Part shown: piece after piece, positions 40,967 to 55,713 of the stretch
Numbering within the stretch: position 1 is the first letter of the stretch
Layout of the letters: each line of letters begins with the position of its first letter
DNA from: Rhytidiadelphus loreus
Lineage: Eukaryota > Streptophyta > Bryopsida > Hypnales > Hylocomiaceae
Length of the DNA: 64,000 nt
NCBI GenBank assembly: GCA_947034895.1
Contig: OX344763.1
Location: 68,343,093 to 68,407,092, forward strand
Direction of reading: 5' to 3'
The notes under the pieces: model-generated
The model's database searches: none
Seen by the model: only the letters and a program-made list of their open reading frames with translations
What the model was told of the DNA's origin: nothing
Made by a program: the position numbers and the translations under genes

Positions 40967-42191
40967 ATGGGAAACATGTCGTGCAAGTTGCAAATATTCA
41001 TAAACTCAAGAATTCAAAGAAATACGCAATTCCTTCGCACATTGAATGACGTTGTACGTGGAATGGATTATGGAATTCCAACTACACCTAGTACTTTAAT
41101 TCGCAAAAGTATATAAAGTCATTGAATTCCTATCGAGAAGAATGGGAAACATGTCGTGCAAGTTGCAAATATTCATAAACTCAAGAATTCAAAGAAATAC
41201 GCAATTGCTCATCACATTGAATGAACTTGTACGTGGAATGGATTATGGAATTTCAACTACACCTAGTACTCTAATTCGCAAAAGTGTATAAAGTCATTGA
41301 ATTCCTATCAAGAAGAATGGGAAACATGAGGTGCAAGTTGCAAATATTCATAAACTCAAGAATTCAATGAAATACGCAATTGCTCATCACATTGAATGAA
41401 CTTGTACGGGGAATGGATTATGGAATTTCAACTACACCTAGTACTCTAATTCGCAAAAGTGTATAAAGTCATTGAATCCCTATCAAGAAGAATGGGAAAC
41501 ATGTCGTGCAAGTTGCAAATATTCATAAACTCAAGAATTCAAAGAAATACGCAATTGCTCATCACATTGAATGAACTTGTACGTGGAATGGATTATGGAA
41601 TTTCAACTACACCTAGTACTCTAATTCGCAAAAGTGTATAAAGTCATTGAATTCCTATCGAGAAGAATGGGAAACATGTCGTGCAAGTTGCAAATATTCA
41701 TAAACTCAAGAATTCAAAGAAATACGCAATTGCTCATCACATTGAATGAACTTGTACGTGGAATGGATTATGGAATTTCAACTACACCTAGTACTCTAAT
41801 TCGCAAAAGTGTATAAAGTCATTGAATCCCTATCAAGAAGAATGGGAAACATGTCGTGCAAGTTGCAAATATTCATAAACTCAAGAATTCAAAGAAATAC
41901 GCAATTCCTTAGCACATTGAATGACGTTGTACGTGGAATGGATTATGGAATTCCAACTACACCTAGTACTTTAATTCGCAAAAGTATATAAAGTCATTGA
42001 ATTCCTATCGAGAAGAATGGGAAACATGTCGTGCAAGTTGCAAATATTCATAAACTCAAGAATTCAAAGAAATACGCAATTGCTCATCACATTGAATGAA
42101 CTTGTACGTGGAATGGATTATGGAATTTCAACTACACCTAGTACTCTAATTCGCAAAAGTGTATAAAGTCATTGAATTCCTATCAAGAAGA
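40967..42191 (+). repeat. Run of seven consecutive 175-bp class B monomers
   Basis: Unit starts at 40967, 41142, 41317, 41492, 41667, 41842 and 42017 are each exactly 175 bp apart, so no class A unit intervenes for 1225 bp. Elsewhere B units come singly or in twos and threes. Several are B2 type with GGAATTTCAAC and GTGTATAAAG, and two are preceded by CTATCGAGAAG. The run lies at the junction of the two 2806-spaced copies, which suggests local amplification of B2 by unequal exchange or replication slippage at that junction. Confidence 0.9.
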
Positions 42192-43772
42192 ATGGGAAAC
42201 ATGAGGTGCAAGTTGCAAATATTCATAAACTCAAGAATTCAATGAAATACGCAATTGCTCATCACATTGAATGAACTTGTACGGGGAATGGAAATATGGA
42301 ATATGAACCATGCCTACTACTTTAATATGCAAAAATATATAAAGTCATTAAATCCCTATCAAGAAGAATGGGAAACATGTCGTGCAAGTTGCAAATATTC
42401 ATAAACTCAAGAATTCAAAGAAATACGCAATTGCTCATCACATTGAATGAACTTGTACGTGGAATGGAAATATGGAATATGAACCATGCCTACTACTTTA
42501 ATTCGCAAAAGTATATAAAGTCATTGAATCCCTATCAAGAAGAATGGGAAACATGTCGTGCAAGTTGCAAATATTCATAAACTCAAGAATTCAAAGAAAT
42601 ACGCAATTCCTTCGCACATTGAATGACGTTGTACGTGGAATGGATTATGGAATTCCAACTACACCTAGTAATTTAATTCGCAAAAGTATAAAAAGTCATT
42701 GAATCCCTATCAAGAAGAATGGGAAACATGAGGTGCAAGTTGCAAATATTCATAAACTCAAGAATTCAAAGAAATACGCAATTGCTCATCACATTGAATG
42801 AACTTGTACGTGGAATGGAAATATGGAATATGAACCATGCCTACTACTTTAATTCGCAAAAGTATATAAAGTCATTGAATCCCTATCAAGAAGAATGGGA
42901 AACATGTCGTGCAAGTTGCAAATATTCATAAACTCAAGAATTCAAAGAAATACGCAATTCCTTAGCACATTGAATGACGTTGTACGTGGAATGGATTATG
43001 GAATTCCAACTACACCTAGTACTTTAATTCGCAAAAGTATATAAAGTCATTGAATTCCTATCAAGAAGAATGGGAAACATGTCGTGCAAGTTGCAAATAT
43101 TCATAAACTCATGAATTCAAAGAAATACGCAATTGCTCATCACATTGAATGAACTTGTACGTGGAATGGAAATATGGAATATGAACCATGCCTACTACTT
43201 TAATTCGCAAAAGTATATAAAGTCATTGAATCCCTATCAAGAAGAATGGGAAACATGTCGTGCAAGTTGCAAATATTCATAAACTCAAGAATTCAAAGAA
43301 ATACGCAATTCCTTAGCACATTGAATGACGTTGTACGTGGAATGGATTATGGAATTCCAACTACACCTAGTACTTTAATTCGCAAAAGTATATAAAGTCA
43401 TTGAATCCCTATCAAGAAGAATGGGAAACATGAGGTGCAAGTTGCAAATATTCATAAACTCAAGAATTCAGAGAAATACGCAATTGCTCATCACATTGAA
43501 TGAACTTGTACGTGGAATGGAAATATGGAATATGAACCATGCCTACTACTTTAATATGCAAAAATATATAAAGTCATTAAATCCCTATCAAGAAGAATGG
43601 GAAACATGTCGTGCAAGTTGCAAATATTCATAAACTCAAGAATTCAAAGAAATACGCAATTGCTCATCACATTGAATGAACTTGTACGTGGAATGGAAAT
43701 ATGGAATATGAACCATGCCTACTACTTTAATTCGCAAAAGTATATAAAGTCATTGAATCCCTATCAAGAAGA
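41842..43772 (+). repeat. Eleven-monomer segment, second copy (2806-bp spacing)
   Basis: This matches 39036-40966 at a shift of 2806 bp and keeps the GTATAAAAAGTC and ACTCATGAATTC markers. It lacks the private changes of the first copy. The similarity stops where 43773 has CCTTAGCAC with TAGTAATTT while 40967 has CCTTCGCAC with TAGTACTTT. Its first two units are also the last two of the B run. Confidence 0.86.
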
Positions 43773-45001
43773 ATGGGAAACATGTCGTGCAAGTTGCAAA
43801 TATTCATAAACTCAAGAATTCAAAGAAATACGCAATTCCTTAGCACATTGAATGACGTTGTACGTGGAATGGATTATGGAATTCCAACTACACCTAGTAA
43901 TTTAATTCGCAAAAGTATATAAAGTCATTGAATCCCTATCAAGAAGAATGGGAAACATGAGGTGCAAGTTGCAAATATTCATAAACTCAAGAATTCAGAG
44001 AAATACGCAATTGCTCATCACATTGAATGAACTTGTACGTGGAATGGAAATATGGAATATGAACCATGCCTACTACTTTAATTCGCAAAAGTATATAAAG
44101 TCATTAAATCCCTATCAAGAAGAATGGGAAACATGTCGTGCAAGTTGCAAATATTCATAAACTCAAGAATTCAAAGAAATACGCAATTGCTCATCACATT
44201 GAATGAACTTGTACGTGGAATGGATTATGGAATTCGAACTACACCTAGTACTTTAATTCGCAAAAGTATATAAAGTCATTGAATTCCTATCAAGATGAAT
44301 GGGAAACATGAGGTGCAAGTTGCAAATATTCATAAACTCAAGAATTCAAAGAAATACGCAATTGCTCATCACATTGAATGAACTTGTACGTGGAATGGAA
44401 ATATGGAATATGAACCATGCCTACTACTTTAATTCGCAAAAGTATATAAAGTCATTGAATCCCTATCAAGAAGAATGGGAAACATGTCGTGCAAGTTGCA
44501 AATATTCATAAACTCAAGAATTCAAAGAAATACGCAATTCCTTAGCACATTGAATGACGTTGTACGTGGAATGGATTATGGAATTCCAACTACACCTAGT
44601 ACTTTAATTCGCAAAAGTATATAAAGTCATTGAATCCCTATCAAGAAGAATGGGAAACATGAGGTGCAAGTTGCAAATATTCATAAACTCAAGAATTCAG
44701 AGAAATACGCAATTGCTCATCACATTGAATGAACTTGTACGTGGAATGGAAATATGGAATATGAACCATGCCTACTACTTTAATATGCAAAAATATATAA
44801 AGTCATTAAATCCCTATCAAGAAGAATGGGAAACATGTCGTGCAAGTTGCAAATATTCATAAACTCAAGAATTCAAAGAAATACGCAATTGCTCATCACA
44901 TTGAATGAACTTGTACGTGGAATGGAAATATGGAATATGAACCATGCCTACTACTTTAATTCGCAAAAGTATATAAAGTCATTGAATCCCTATCAAGAAG
45001 A
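43773..45001 (+). repeat. Zone 5b: seven monomers leading to the 45-kb HOR
   Basis: The units alternate A and B with CAGAGAAATACGC at 43948 and 44650. The pair 43421/43597 recurs as 44650/44826 (shift 1229 bp), including the ATATGCAAAAATAT variant. After this zone that variant is absent until about 63050. Confidence 0.8.
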
Positions 45002-48000
45002 ATGGGAAACATGTCGTGCAAGTTGCAAATATTCATAAACTCAAGAATTCAAAGAAATACGCAATTCCTTAGCACATTGAATGACGTTGTACGTGGAATG
45101 GATTATGGAATTCCAACTACACCTAGTACTTTAATTCGCAAAAGTATATAAAGTCATTGAATTCCTATCAAGAAGAATGGGAAACATGTGGTGCAAATTG
45201 CAAATATTCATAAACTCAAGAATTCAAAGAAATACGCAATTGCTCATCACATTGAATGAACTTGTACGTGGAATGGAAATATGGAATATGAACCATGCCT
45301 ACTACTTTAATTCGCAAAAGTATATAAAGTCATTGAATCCCTATCAAGAAGAATGGGAAACATGTCGTGCAAGTTGCAAATATTCATAAACTCAAGAATT
45401 CAAAGAAATACGCAATTGCTCATCACATTGAATGAACTTCTACGTGGAATGGAAATATGGAATATGAACCATGCCTACTACTTTAATTCGCAAAAGTATA
45501 TAAAGTCATTGAATCCCTATCAAGAAGAATGGGAAACATGAGGTGCAAGTTGCAAATATTCATAAACTCAAGAATTCAAAGAAATACGCAATTGCTCATC
45601 ACATTGAATGAACATGTACGTGGAATGGTAATATGTAATATGAACCATGCCTACTACTTTAATTCGCAAAAGTATATAAAGTCATTGAATCCCTATCAAG
45701 AAGAATGGGAAACATGTCGTGCAAGTTGCAAATATTCATAAACTCAAGAATTCAAAGAAATACGCAATTCCTTAGCACATTGAATGACGTTGTACGTGGA
45801 ATGGATTATGGAATTCGAACTACACCTAGTACTTTAATTCGCAAAAGTATATAAAGTCATTGAATTCCTATCAAGATGAATGGGAAACATGAGGTGCAAG
45901 TTGCAAATATTCATAAACTCAAGAATTCAAAGAAATACGCAATTGCTCATCACATTGAATGAACTTGTACGTGGAATGGAAATATGGAATATGAACCATG
46001 CCTACTACTTTAATTCGCAAAAGTATATAAAGTCATTGAATCCCTATCAAGAAGAATTGGAAACATGTCGTGCAAGTTGCAAATATTCATAAACTCAAGA
46101 ATTCAAAAAAATACGCAATTCCTTAGCACATTGAATGACGTTGTACGTGGAATGGATTATGGAATTCCAACTACACCTAGTACTTTAATTCGCAAAAGTA
46201 TATAAAGTCATTGAATTCCTATCAAGAAGAATGGGAAACATGTCGTGCAAGTTGCAAATATTCATAAACTCAAGAATTCAAAGAAATACGCAATTGCTCA
46301 TCACATTGAATGAACTTGTACGTGGAATGGAAATATGGAATATGAACCATGCCTACTACTTTAATTCGCAAAAGTATATAAAGTCATTAAATCCCTATCA
46401 AGAAGAATGGGAAACATGTCGTGCAAGTTGCAAATATTCATAAACTCAAGAATTCAAAGAAATACGCAATTGCTCATCACATTGAATGAACTTGTACGTG
46501 GAATGGATTATGGAATTCGAACTACACCTAGTACTTTAATTCGCAAAAGTATATAAAGTCATTGAATTCCTATCAAGATGAATGGGAAACATGAGGTGCA
46601 AGTTGCAAATATTCATAAACTCAAGAATTCAAAGAAATACGCAATTGCTCATCACATTGAATGAACTTGTACGTGGAATGGAAATATGGAATATGAACCA
46701 TGCCTACTACTTTAATTCGCAAAAGTATATAAAGTCATTGAATCCCTATCAAGAAGAATGGGAAACATGTCGTGCAAGTTGCAAATATTCATAAACTCAA
46801 GAATTCAAAGAAATACGCAATTCCTTAGCACATTGAATGACGTTGTACGTGGAATGGATTATGGAATTCCAACTACACCTAGTACTTTAATTCGCAAAAG
46901 TATATAAAGTCATTGAATCCCTATCAAGAAGAATGGGAAACATGAGGTGCAAGTTGCAAATATTCATAAACTCAAGAATTAAAAGAAATACGCAATTGCT
47001 CATCACATTGAATGAACTTGTACGTGGAATGGAAATATGGAATATGAACCATGCCTACTACTTTAATTCGCAAAAGTATATAAAGTCATTGAATCCCTAT
47101 CAAGAAGAATGGGAAACATGTCGTGCAAGTTGCAAATATTCATAAACTCAAGAATTCAAAGAAATACGCAATTGCTCATCACATTGAATGAACTTGTACG
47201 TGGAATGGATTATGGAATTCGAACTACACCTAGTACTTTAATTCGCAAAAGTATGTAAAGTCATTAAATTCCTATCAAGATGAATGGGAAACATGAGGTG
47301 CAAGTTGCAAATATTCATAAACTCAAGAATTCAAAGAAATACGCAATTGCTCATCACATTGAATGAACTTGTACGTGGAATGGAAATATGGAATATGAAC
47401 CATGCCTACTACTTTAATTCGCAAAAGTATATAAAGTCATTGAATCCCTATCAAGAAGAATGGGAAACATGTCGTACAAGTTGCAAAGATTCATAAACTC
47501 AAGAATTCAAAGAAATACGCAATTCCTTAGCACATTGAATGACGTTGTACGTGGAATGGATTATGGAATTCCAACTACACCTAGTACTTTAATTCGCAAA
47601 AGTATATAAAGTCATTGAATTCCTATCAAGAAGAATGGGAAACATGTGGTGCAAATTGCAAATATTCATAAACTCAAGAATTCAAAGAAATACGCAATTG
47701 CTCATCACATTGAATGAACTTGTACGTGGAATGGAAATATGGAATATGAACCATGCCTACTACTTTAATTCGCAAAAGTATATAAAGTCATTGAATCCCT
47801 ATCAAGAAGAATGGGAAACATGTCGTGCAAGTTGCAAATATTCATAAACTCAAGAATTCAAAGAAATACGCAATTGCTCATCACATTGAATGAACTTCTA
47901 CGTGGAATGGAAATATGGAATATGAACCATGCCTACTACTTTAATTCGCAAAAGTATATAAAGTCATTGAATCCCTATCAAGAAGAATGGGAAACATGAG

Positions 48001-48864
48001 GTGCAAGTTGCAAATATTCATAAACTCAAGAATTCAAAGAAATACGCAATTGCTCATCACATTGAATGAACATGTACGTGGAATGGTAATATGTAATATG
48101 AACCATGCCTACTACTTTAATTCGCAAAAGTATATAAAGTCATTGAATCCCTATCAAGAAGAATGGGAAACATGTCGTGCAAGTTGCAAATATTCATAAA
48201 CTCAAGAATTCAAAGAAATACGCAATTCCTTAGCACATTGAATGACGTTGTACGTGGAATGGATTATGGAATTCGAACTACACCTAGTACTTTAATTCGC
48301 AAAAGTATATAAAGTCATTGAATTCCTATCAAGATGAATGGGAAACATGAGGTGCAAGTTGCAAATATTCATAAACTCAAGAATTCAAAGAAATACGCAA
48401 TTGCTCATCACATTGAATGAACTTGTACGTGGAATGGAAATATGGAATATGAACCATGCCTACTACTTTAATTCGCAAAAGTATATAAAGTCATTGAATC
48501 CCTATCAAGAAGAATTGGAAACATGTCGTGCAAGTTGCAAATATTCATAAACTCAAGAATTCAAAAAAATACGCAATTCCTTAGCACATTGAATGACGTT
48601 GTACGTGGAATGGATTATGGAATTCCAACTACACCTAGTACTTTAATTCGCAAAAGTATATAAAGTCATTGAATTCCTATCAAGAAGAATGGGAAACATG
48701 TCGTGCAAGTTGCAAATATTCATAAACTCAAGAATTAAAAGAAATACGCAATTGCTCATCACATTGAATGAACTTGTACGTGGAATGGAAATATGGAATA
48801 TGAACCATGCCTACTACTTTAATTCGCAAAAGTATATAAAGTCATTAAATCCCTATCAAGAAGA
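45002..48864 (+). repeat. 1405-bp, 8-monomer segment repeated at 2458-bp spacing
   Basis: Segments 45002-46406 and 47460-48864 match: 45177, 45353, 45529, 45880 and 46231 pair with 47635, 47811, 47987, 48338 and 48689. The diagnostic order is a unit with TGTGGTGCAAATTGC, one with ACTTCTACG, one with GAACATGTACG plus GTAATATGTAATATG, then one with GAAGAATTGGAAAC. Parts recur again at 50972-51536 and 52377-53643. Between 45529 and 47634 six A-B dimers alternate strictly at 351 bp. Confidence 0.84.
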
Positions 48865-51147
48865 ATGGGAAACATGTCGTGCAAGTTGCAAATATTCATA
48901 AACTCAAGAATTCAAAGAAATACGCAATTGCTCATCACATTGAATGAACTTGTACGTGGAATGGAAATATGGAATATGAACCATGCCTACTACTTTAATT
49001 CGCAAAAGTATATAAAGTCATTGAATCCCTATCAAGAAGAATGGGAAACATGTCGTGCAAGTTGCAAATATTCATAAACTCAAGAATTCAAAGAAATACG
49101 CAATTCCTTCGCACATTGAATGACGTTGTACGTGGAATGGATTATGGAATTCCAACTACACCTAGTAATTTAATTCGCAAAAGTATATAAAGTCATTGAA
49201 TCCCTATCAAGAAGAATGGGAAACATGAGGTGCAAGTTGCAAATATTCATAAACTCAAGAATTCAAAGAAATACGCAATTTCTCATCACATTGAATGAAC
49301 TTGTACGTGGAATGGAAATATGGAATATGAACCATGCCTACTACTTTAATTCGCAAAAGTATATAAAGTCATTGAATCCCTATCAAGAAGAATGGGAAAC
49401 ATGTCGTGCAAGTTGCAAATATTCATAAACTCAAGAATTCAAAGAAATACGCAATTGCTCATCACATTGAATGAACTTGTACGTGGAATGGAAATATGGA
49501 ATATGAACCATGCCTACTACTTTAATTCGCAAAAGTATATAAAGTCATTAAATCCCTATCAAGAAGAATGGGAAACATGTCGTGCAAGTTGCAAATATTC
49601 ATAAACTCAAGAATTCAAAGAAATACGCAATTGCGCATCACATTGAATGAACTTGTACGTGGATTGGAAATATGGAATATGAACCATGCCTACTACTTTA
49701 ATTCGCAAAAGTATATAAAGTCATTGAATCCCTATCAAGAAGAATGGGAAACATGTCGTGCAAGTTGCAAATATTCATAAACTCAAGAATTCAAAGAAAT
49801 ACGCAATTCCTTCGCACATTGAATGACGTTGTACGTGGAATGGATTATGGAATTCCAACTACACCTAGTACTTTAATTCGCAAAAGTATATAAAGTCATT
49901 GAATCCCTATCAAGAAGAATGGGAAACATGTCGTGCAAGTTGCAAATATTCATAAACTCAAGAATTCAAAGAAATACGCAATTGCTCATCACATTGAATG
50001 AACTTCTACGTGGAATGGAAATATGGAATATGAACCATGCCTACTACTTTAATTCGCAAAAGTATATAAAGTCATTGAATCCCTATCAAGAAGAATGGGA
50101 AACATGTCGTGCAAGTTGCAAATATTCATAAACTCAAGAATTCAAAGAAATACGCAATTCCTTAGCACATTGAATGACGTTGTACGTGGAATGGATTATG
50201 GAATTCCAACTACACCTAGTACTTTAATTCGCAAAAGTATATAAAGTCATTGAATTCCTATCGAGAAGAATGGGAAACATGTCGTGCAAGTTGCAAATAT
50301 TCATAAACTCAAGAATTCAAAGAAATACGCAATTCCTTAGCACATTGAATGACGTTGTACGTGGAATGGATTATGGAATTCCAACTACACCTAGTACTTT
50401 AATTCGCAAAAGTATATAAAGTCATTGAATTCCTATCAAGAAGAATGGGAAACATGTGGTGCAAATTGCAAATATTCATAAACTCAAGAATTCAAAGAAA
50501 TACGCAATTGCTCATCACATTGAATGAACTTGTACGTGGAATGGAAATATGGAATATGAACCATGCCTACTACTTTAATTCGCAAAAGTATATAAAGTCA
50601 TTGAATCCCTATCAAGAAGAATGGGAAACATGTCGTGCAAGTTGCAAATATTCATAAACTCAAGAATTCAAAGAAATACGCAATTGCTCATCACATTGAA
50701 TGAACTTGTACGTGGAATGGAAATATGGAATATGAACCATGCCTACTACTTTAATTCGCAAAAGTATATAAAGTCATTGAATCCCTATCAAGAAGAATGG
50801 GAAACATGTCGTGCAAGTTGCAAATATTCATAAACTCAAGAATTCAAAGAAATACGCAATTCCTTAGCACATTGAATGACGTTGTACGTGGAATGGATTA
50901 TGGAATTCCAACTACACCTAGTACTTTAATTCGCAAAAGTATATAAAGTCATTGAATTCCTATCAAGAAGAATGGGAAACATGTCGTGCAAGTTGCAAAT
51001 ATTCATAAACTCAAGAATTAAAAGAAATACGCAATTGCTCATCACATTGAATGAACTTGTACGTGGAATGGAAATATGGAATATGAACCATGCCTACTAC
51101 TTTAATTCGCAAAAGTATATAAAGTCATTGAATCCCTATCAAGAAGA
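47109..51147 (+). repeat. Long HOR segment, first copy (4742/4566-bp spacing)
   Basis: This ~4.04-kb segment matches 51851-55713. Starts 47284, 47635, 47811, 47987, 48338, 48689, 48865, 49216 and 49392 pair with positions 4742 bp downstream. Starts 49744, 49919, 50445, 50621 and 50972 pair at 4566 bp. The shift changes by exactly 176 bp because this copy has one extra class A unit at 49568, carrying GCGCATCAC and GGATTGG. Shared markers include AAAGATTCAT (47487/52229), TTTCTCATC (49279/54021) and CATTAAATTCC (47263/52005). Confidence 0.85.
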
Positions 51148-51850
51148 ATGGGAAACATGTCGTGCAAGTTGCAAATATTCATAAACTCAAGAATTCAAAG
51201 AAATACGCAATTGCTCATCACATTGAATGAACTTCTACGTGGAATGGAAATATGGAATATGAACCATGCCTACTACTTTAATTCGCAAAAGTATATAAAG
51301 TCATTGAATCCCTATCAAGAAGAATGGGAAACATGAGGTGCAAGTTGCAAATATTCATAAACTCAAGAATTCAAAGAAATACGCAATTGCTCATCACATT
51401 GAATGAACATGTACGTGGAATGGTAATATGTAATATGAACCATGCCTACTACTTTAATTCGCAAAAGTATATAAAGTCATTGAATCCCTATCAAGAAGAA
51501 TGGGAAACATGTCGTGCAAGTTGCAAATATTCATAAACTCAAGAATTCAAAGAAATACGCAATTCCTTAGCACATTGAATGACGTTGTACGTGGAATGGA
51601 TTATGGAATTCCAACTACACCTAGTACTTTAATTCGCAAAAGTATATGAAGTCATTGAATCCCTATCAAGAAGAATGGGAAACATGAGGTGCAAGTTGCA
51701 AATATTCATAAACTCAAGAATTCAGAGAAATACGCAATTGCTCATCACATTGAATGAACTTGTACGTGGAATGGAAATATGGAATATGAACCATGCCTAC
51801 TACTTTAATTCGCAAAAGTATATAAAGTCATTGAATCCCTATCAAGAAGA
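51148..51850 (+). repeat. Four-monomer spacer between long HOR copies
   Basis: The units start at 51148, 51324, 51500 and 51675. The first two match 52553 and 52729 at 1405 bp (ACTTCTACG, then GAACATGTACG with GTAATATGTAATATG). A private TATATGAAG replaces TATATAAAG near 51645. Confidence 0.82.
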
Positions 51851-54800
51851 ATGGGAAACATGTCGTGCAAGTTGCAAATATTCATAAACTCAAGAATTCA
51901 AAGAAATACGCAATTGCTCATCACATTGAATGAACTTGTACGTGGAATGGATTATGGAATTCGAACTACACCTAGTACTTTAATTCGCAAAAGTATATAA
52001 AGTCATTAAATTCCTATCAAGATGAATGGGAAACATGAGGTGCAAGTTGCAAATATTCATAAACTCAAGAATTCAAAGAAATACGCAATTGCTCATCACA
52101 TTGAATGAACTTGTACGTGGAATGGAAATATGGAATATGAACCATGCCTACTACTTTAATTCGCAAAAGTATATAAAGTCATTGAATCCCTATCAAGAAG
52201 AATGGGAAACATGTCGTGCAAGTTGCAAAGATTCATAAACTCAAGAATTCAAAGAAATACGCAATTCCTTAGCACATTGAATGACGTTGTACGTGGAATG
52301 GATTATGGAATTCCAACTACACCTAGTACTTTAATTCGCAAAAGTATATAAAGTCATTGAATTCCTATCAAGAAGAATGGGAAACATGTGGTGCAAATTG
52401 CAAATATTCATAAACTCAAGAATTAAAAGAAATACGCAATTGCTCATCACATTGAATGAACTTGTACGTGGAATGGAAATATGGAATATGAACCATGCCT
52501 ACTACTTTAATTCGCAAAAGTATATAAAGTCATTGAATCCCTATCAAGAAGAATGGGAAACATGTCGTGCAAGTTGCAAATATTCATAAACTCAAGAATT
52601 CAAAGAAATACGCAATTGCTCATCACATTGAATGAACTTCTACGTGGAATGGAAATATGGAATATGAACCATGCCTACTACTTTAATTCGCAAAAGTATA
52701 TAAAGTCATTGAATCCCTATCAAGAAGAATGGGAAACATGAGGTGCAAGTTGCAAATATTCATAAACTCAAGAATTCAAAGAAATACGCAATTGCTCATC
52801 ACATTGAATGAACATGTACGTGGAATGGTAATATGTAATATGAACCATGCCTACTACTTTAATTCGCAAAAGTATATAAAGTCATTGAATCCCTATCAAG
52901 AAGAATGGGAAACATGTCGTGCAAGTTGCAAATATTCATAAACTCAAGAATTCAAAGAAATACGCAATTCCTTAGCACATTGAATGACGTTGTACGTGGA
53001 ATGGATTATGGAATTCGAACTACACCTAGTACTTTAATTCGCAAAAGTATATAAAGTCATTGAATTCCTATCAAGATGAATGGGAAACATGAGGTGCAAG
53101 TTGCAAATATTCATAAACTCAAGAATTCAAAGAAATACGCAATTGCTCATCACATTGAATGAACTTGTACGTGGAATGGAAATATGGAATATGAACCATG
53201 CCTACTACTTTAATTCGCAAAAGTATATAGAGTCATTGAATCCCTATCAAGAAGAATTGGAAACATGTCGTGCAAGTTGCAAATATTCATAAACTCAAGA
53301 ATTCAAAAAAATACGCAATTCCTTAGCACATTGAATGACGTTGTACGTGGAATGGATTATGGAATTCCAACTACACCTAGTACTTTAATTCGCAAAAGTA
53401 TATAAAGTCATTGAATTCCTATCAAGAAGAATGGGAAACATGTCGTGCAAGTTGCAAATATTCATAAACTCAAGAATTAAAAGAAATACGCAATTGCTCA
53501 TCACATTGAATGAACTTGTACGTGGAATGGAAATATGGAATATGAACCATGCCTACTACTTTAATTCGCAAAAGTATATAAAGTCATTAAATCCCTATCA
53601 AGAAGAATGGGAAACATGTCGTGCAAGTTGCAAATATTCATAAACTCAAGAATTCAAAGAAATACGCAATTGCTCATCACATTGAATGAACTTGTACGTG
53701 GAATGGAAATATGGAATATGAACCATGCCTACTACTTTAATTCGCAAAAGTATATAAAGTCATTGAATCCCTATCAAGAAGAATGGGAAACATGTCGTGC
53801 AAGTTGCAAATATTCATAAACTCAAGAATTCAAAGAAATACGCAATTCCTTCGCACATTGAATGACGTTGTACGTGGAATGGATTATGGAATTCCAACTA
53901 CACCTAGTAATTTAATTCGCAAAAGTATATAAAGTCATTGAATCCCTATCAAGAAGAATGGGAAACATGAGGTGCAAGTTGCAAATATTCATAAACTCAA
54001 GAATTCAAAGAAATACGCAATTTCTCATCACATTGAATGAACTTGTACGTGGAATGGAAATATGGAATATGAACCATGCCTACTACTTTAATTCGCAAAA
54101 GTATATAAAGTCATTGAATCCCTATCAAGAAGAATGGGAAACATGTCGTGCAAGTTGCAAATATTCATAAACTCAAGAATTCAAAGAAATACGCAATTGC
54201 TCATCACATTGAATGAACTTGTACGTGGAATGGAAATATGGAATATGAACCATGCCTACTACTTTAATTCGCAAAAGTATATAAAGTCATTGAATCCCTA
54301 TCAAGAAGAATGGGAAACATGTCGTGCAAGTTGCAAATATTCATAAACTCAAGAATTGAAAGAAATACGCAATTCCTTCGCACATTGAATGACGTTGTAC
54401 GTGGAATGGATTATGGAATTCCAACTACACCTAGTACTTTAATTCGCAAAAGTATATAAAGTCATTAAATCCCTATCAAGAAGAATGGGAAACATGTCGT
54501 GCAAGTTGCAAGTATTCATAAACTCAAGAATTCAAAGAAATACGCAATTGCTCATCACATTGAATGAACTTCTACGTGGAATGGAAATATGGAATATGAA
54601 CCATGCCTACTACTTTAATTCGCAAAAGTATATAAAGTCATTGAATCCCTATCAAGAAGAATGGGAAACATGTCGTGCAAGTTGCAAATATTCATAAACT
54701 CAAGAATTCAAAGAAATACGCAATTCCTTAGCACATTGAATGACGTTGTACGTGGAATGGATTATGGAATTCCAACTACACCTAGTACTTTAATTCGCAA

Positions 54801-55713
54801 AAGTATATAAAGTCATTGAATTCCTATCGAGAAGAATGGGAAACATGTCGTGCAAGTTGCAAATATTCATAAACTCAAGAATTCAAAGAAATACGCAATT
54901 CCTTAGCACATTGAATGACGTTGTACGTGGAATGGATTATGGAATTCCAACTACACCTAGTACTTTAATTCGCAAAAGTATATAAAGTCATTGAATTCCT
55001 ATCAAGAAGAATGGGAAACATGTGGTGCAAATTGCAAATATTCATAAACTCAAGAATTCAAAGAAATACGCAATTGCTCATCACATTGAATGAACTTGTA
55101 CGTGGAATGGAAATATGGAATATGAACCATGCCTACTACTTTAATTCGCAAAAGTATATAAAGTCATTGAATCCCTATCAAGAAGAATGGGAAACATGTC
55201 GTGCAAGTTGCAAATATTCATAAACTCAAGAATTCAAAGAAATACGCAATTGCTCATCACATTGAATGAACTTGTACGTGGAATGGAAATATGGAATATG
55301 AACCATGCCTACTACTTTAATTCGCAAAAGTATATAAAGTCATTGAATCCCTATCAAGAAGAATGGGAAACATGTCGTGCAAGTTGCAAATATTCATAAA
55401 CTCAAGAATTCAAAGAAATACGCAATTCCTTAGCACATTGAATGACGTTGTACGTGGAATGGATTATGGAATTCCAACTACACCTAGTACTTTAATTCGC
55501 AAAAGTATATAAAGTCATTGAATTCCTATCAAGAAGAATGGGAAACATGTCGTGCAAGTTGCAAATATTCATAAACTCAAGAATTCAAAGAAATACGCAA
55601 TTGCTCATCACATTGAATGAACTTGTACGTGGAATGGAAATATGGAATATGAACCATGCCTACTACTTTAATTCGCAAAAGTATATAAAGTCATTGAATC
55701 CCTATCAAGAAGA
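51851..55713 (+). repeat. Long HOR segment, second copy (one monomer shorter)
   Basis: This matches 47109-51147 but lacks the extra 176-bp unit found there at 49568. It carries private changes, for example TATATAGAG near 53225 and GCAAGTATTC near 54510. From about 54134 onwards it also serves as the left part of the 3865-bp tandem pair, so two duplication events share this DNA. Confidence 0.84.

Noticed and set aside
40967..42191. A possible inserted element within the array.
   Set aside because: The sequence is entirely class B monomers in phase, with no terminal repeats, target duplications or foreign sequence. It is a change in monomer composition, not an insertion.
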